NCBI GenBank assembly: GCA_031398385.1
Contig: JANNNE010000216.1
Coordinates: forward strand, 1 to 8,064
Source of the DNA: Ideonella_A sp031398385
Lineage (GTDB): Bacteria; Pseudomonadota; Gammaproteobacteria; Burkholderiales; Burkholderiaceae_C
Direction: 5' to 3'
Length of the DNA: 8,064 nucleotides
Positions 6,790 through 8,064 of this stretch are shown here, one piece after another. Each line of letters begins with the position of its first letter. The first letter of the stretch is position 1. Under the pieces are notes generated by a model. The model ran no database searches. It saw only the letters and a program-made list of their open reading frames with translations, and was not told where the DNA came from. The position numbers and the translations under genes were made by a program.

Positions 6790-8064
6790 TCAGGAGGTCA
6801 CGCCGAGCAGGGTGGCAATGCCGGCCAATGGCACTTCGATCCAGTCAGGCCGGTTGTCGATTTCATAACGCAGTTCGTAGAGCGCCTTTTCGAGCTCGAA
6901 CAGATCGAGCATCGCGCATGCGGTCTCGAACTGTCCGGCGTCGGCATACAGCCCGCCAGCCACTGCGACATCTCGGTAGGTCCGCAGGAAACCGGCGCGG
7001 ATCTGGCGTTCCCAGTCGCGCGCGATCGGGGCGAGCCGTTCGAATTCGGGCGGCGACTTCGCGCTTTGCTGCAAGGCCGTGTGGCGCGCATAGTCGAACG
7101 ACCGCAACATGCCGGCCACGTCGCGCAGCGCACTGTGCTTGGCGCGCCGCTCCTCGATGCTGCGGGTGGGTTCACCCTCGAAGTCGATCAGCACGAAGTC
7201 GTCGCGGGCAATCAGCACCTGACCCAGGTGCAAATCGCCGTGCAGGCGGGTCAGCTGGCCGACCGGTGTGGCGTTGGCCAGCCCGTCGATGCGTGCGAGC
7301 AGGCGATCACGTGCTGCCAAGATGCCGCTCGCCAGTTCGGCCACTTCCGGTGGCCAGCCGGCGCGTGCGCCGTCCAGCAGTTTCAAGGTCGCCAGCGCTT
7401 CGCCACGGATGGTTTCGCTCCAGCGTTGCAGATCCGATTCCTCGACCGGCTCGGGATCGAAACTGGCATCGCCAGTGCGCCGCGCCAGCGCGACATGCAG
7501 TTCGGCGATCCGGCTGGCGAGCACCTGCATGCGTTCGACCATCGGCGCGACGCCGTCGTTCGACTCCACGCCGGCATCGGGCATCGCCTCCAGCAGGCGC
7601 TTCAGCTGATCGACTGCGTATTGCCAGGCATCGCCCTGGTTGGCGACTTGGGCCTGCAGCAGCGCCAGCGTCCACAACGAGCCCTCCGAGTCGACATACT
7701 GAAGGCTGCCCGCCACCGGAACGCAATGGGCAAAGTGGACCACATCGGTCAGGAAGCGTCCCATCTCGAGTTCGAGGCCGACCCCCGGCTGCATGCGCCG
7801 GTAGGCCTTCAGGAACAACTTGTCGCCCAACAGCGAAATCGAGTTGCTGCTGTTGGTCAGGCGGTGCAGCGGCAGCGTCGCCTCGTTCAGCGAGTCGCCC
7901 ACCAGCGCGGCAAAACTGGCGCCGCGCCGGAACAGGAACTTGCCGGCGTCGGCCTTGGTTTCGTGTTGCTGGCCGATCGCCTCGACCAACGTGCGGCAGA
8001 AGCTCTCGTCGGCCATCGCATCGGCCAGCACACCCATCTTCGCGAGCTGCCGCACCTTGGCCAC
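6790..8064 (-). CDS. Maltokinase domain, probably C-terminal part of a TreS-maltokinase fusion (partial)
   Basis: The last 424 residues of a protein open at the right window edge; the first visible codon is GTG but is not taken as a start. The fold is an aminoglycoside-phosphotransferase-like kinase that phosphorylates maltose to maltose 1-phosphate. Visible landmarks: an N-terminal cap with GVLADAMADESFC (11-23) and FLFRRGASFAAL (43-54); the ATP lysine in LFLKAYRR (K86) followed by PGVGLELEMGRFL; the catalytic loop RLHGDLHLGQVL (273-284, D277, Q282); the metal-binding DFEGEP (294-299); then RRAKHSALRDVAGMLRSFDYA (307-326) and a C-terminal WIEVPLAGIATLL. The visible part begins inside the cap domain with no plausible start before it, which is what one expects of a TreS-maltokinase fusion, but a separate maltokinase cannot be excluded without upstream sequence. 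The product feeds GlgE-type glucan synthesis. It appears to be the first gene visible of the trehalose cluster. Confidence 0.9.
   Translation of the reverse strand: MAKVRQLAKMGVLADAMADESFCRTLVEAIGQQHETKADAGKFLFRRGASFAALVGDSLNEATLPLHRLTNSSNSISLLGDKLFLKAYRRMQPGVGLELEMGRFLTDVVHFAHCVPVAGSLQYVDSEGSLWTLALLQAQVANQGDAWQYAVDQLKRLLEAMPDAGVESNDGVAPMVERMQVLASRIAELHVALARRTGDASFDPEPVEESDLQRWSETIRGEALATLKLLDGARAGWPPEVAELASGILAARDRLLARIDGLANATPVGQLTRLHGDLHLGQVLIARDDFVLIDFEGEPTRSIEERRAKHSALRDVAGMLRSFDYARHTALQQSAKSPPEFERLAPIARDWERQIRAGFLRTYRDVAVAGGLYADAGQFETACAMLDLFELEKALYELRYEIDNRPDWIEVPLAGIATLLGVTS

Overview
The window is high-GC bacterial DNA with strong G/C preference at third codon positions. Every gene I can support lies on the minus strand, so it is transcribed from right to left. 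The gene content (a TreS/maltokinase-type kinase, TreZ, TreY, a rhomboid protease and a YciH/SUI1 protein ending in KxVKxAGG) fits a proteobacterium, most likely a gammaproteobacterium. That placement is an inference from gene content, not from a phylogenetic marker.

Layout in transcription order. (1) 8064-6790: the 3' part of a maltokinase coding region, open at the right window edge and probably the C-terminal half of a trehalose synthase-maltokinase fusion. (2) 6773-6090: a small membrane protein of the mechanosensitive-channel 'conserved TM helix' type, 16 nt downstream of the kinase. (3) A 115-nt gap containing a perfect 7-bp GC-rich hairpin just after the membrane-protein stop. (4) 5974-4139: treZ. 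(5) 4142-1206: treY, overlapping treZ by an ATGA stop/start junction. (6) 1188-565: a rhomboid intramembrane serine protease with all catalytic residues, 17 nt after treY. (7) 550-194: a YciH/SUI1 (eIF1-like) protein, 14 nt after the rhomboid gene. (8) 193-1: no gene that I can support.

How the genes work together: TreY turns the reducing end of an alpha-1,4-glucan into a trehalose unit and TreZ cuts that trehalose off. The kinase makes maltose 1-phosphate from maltose, which TreS can produce from trehalose. The locus therefore joins trehalose production from glucan with a trehalose-to-maltose-1-phosphate route that feeds GlgE-type glucan synthesis; GlgE itself is not in view. The membrane protein may tie this to osmotic state, because trehalose is a compatible solute. 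The rhomboid and YciH genes look like unrelated passengers of the same transcription unit. I see no mobile element, CRISPR array, tRNA or rRNA, and no clear evidence for a wholly new system. The most unusual points are the membrane-channel-like gene inside the trehalose cluster and the cysteine cluster in the YciH protein.
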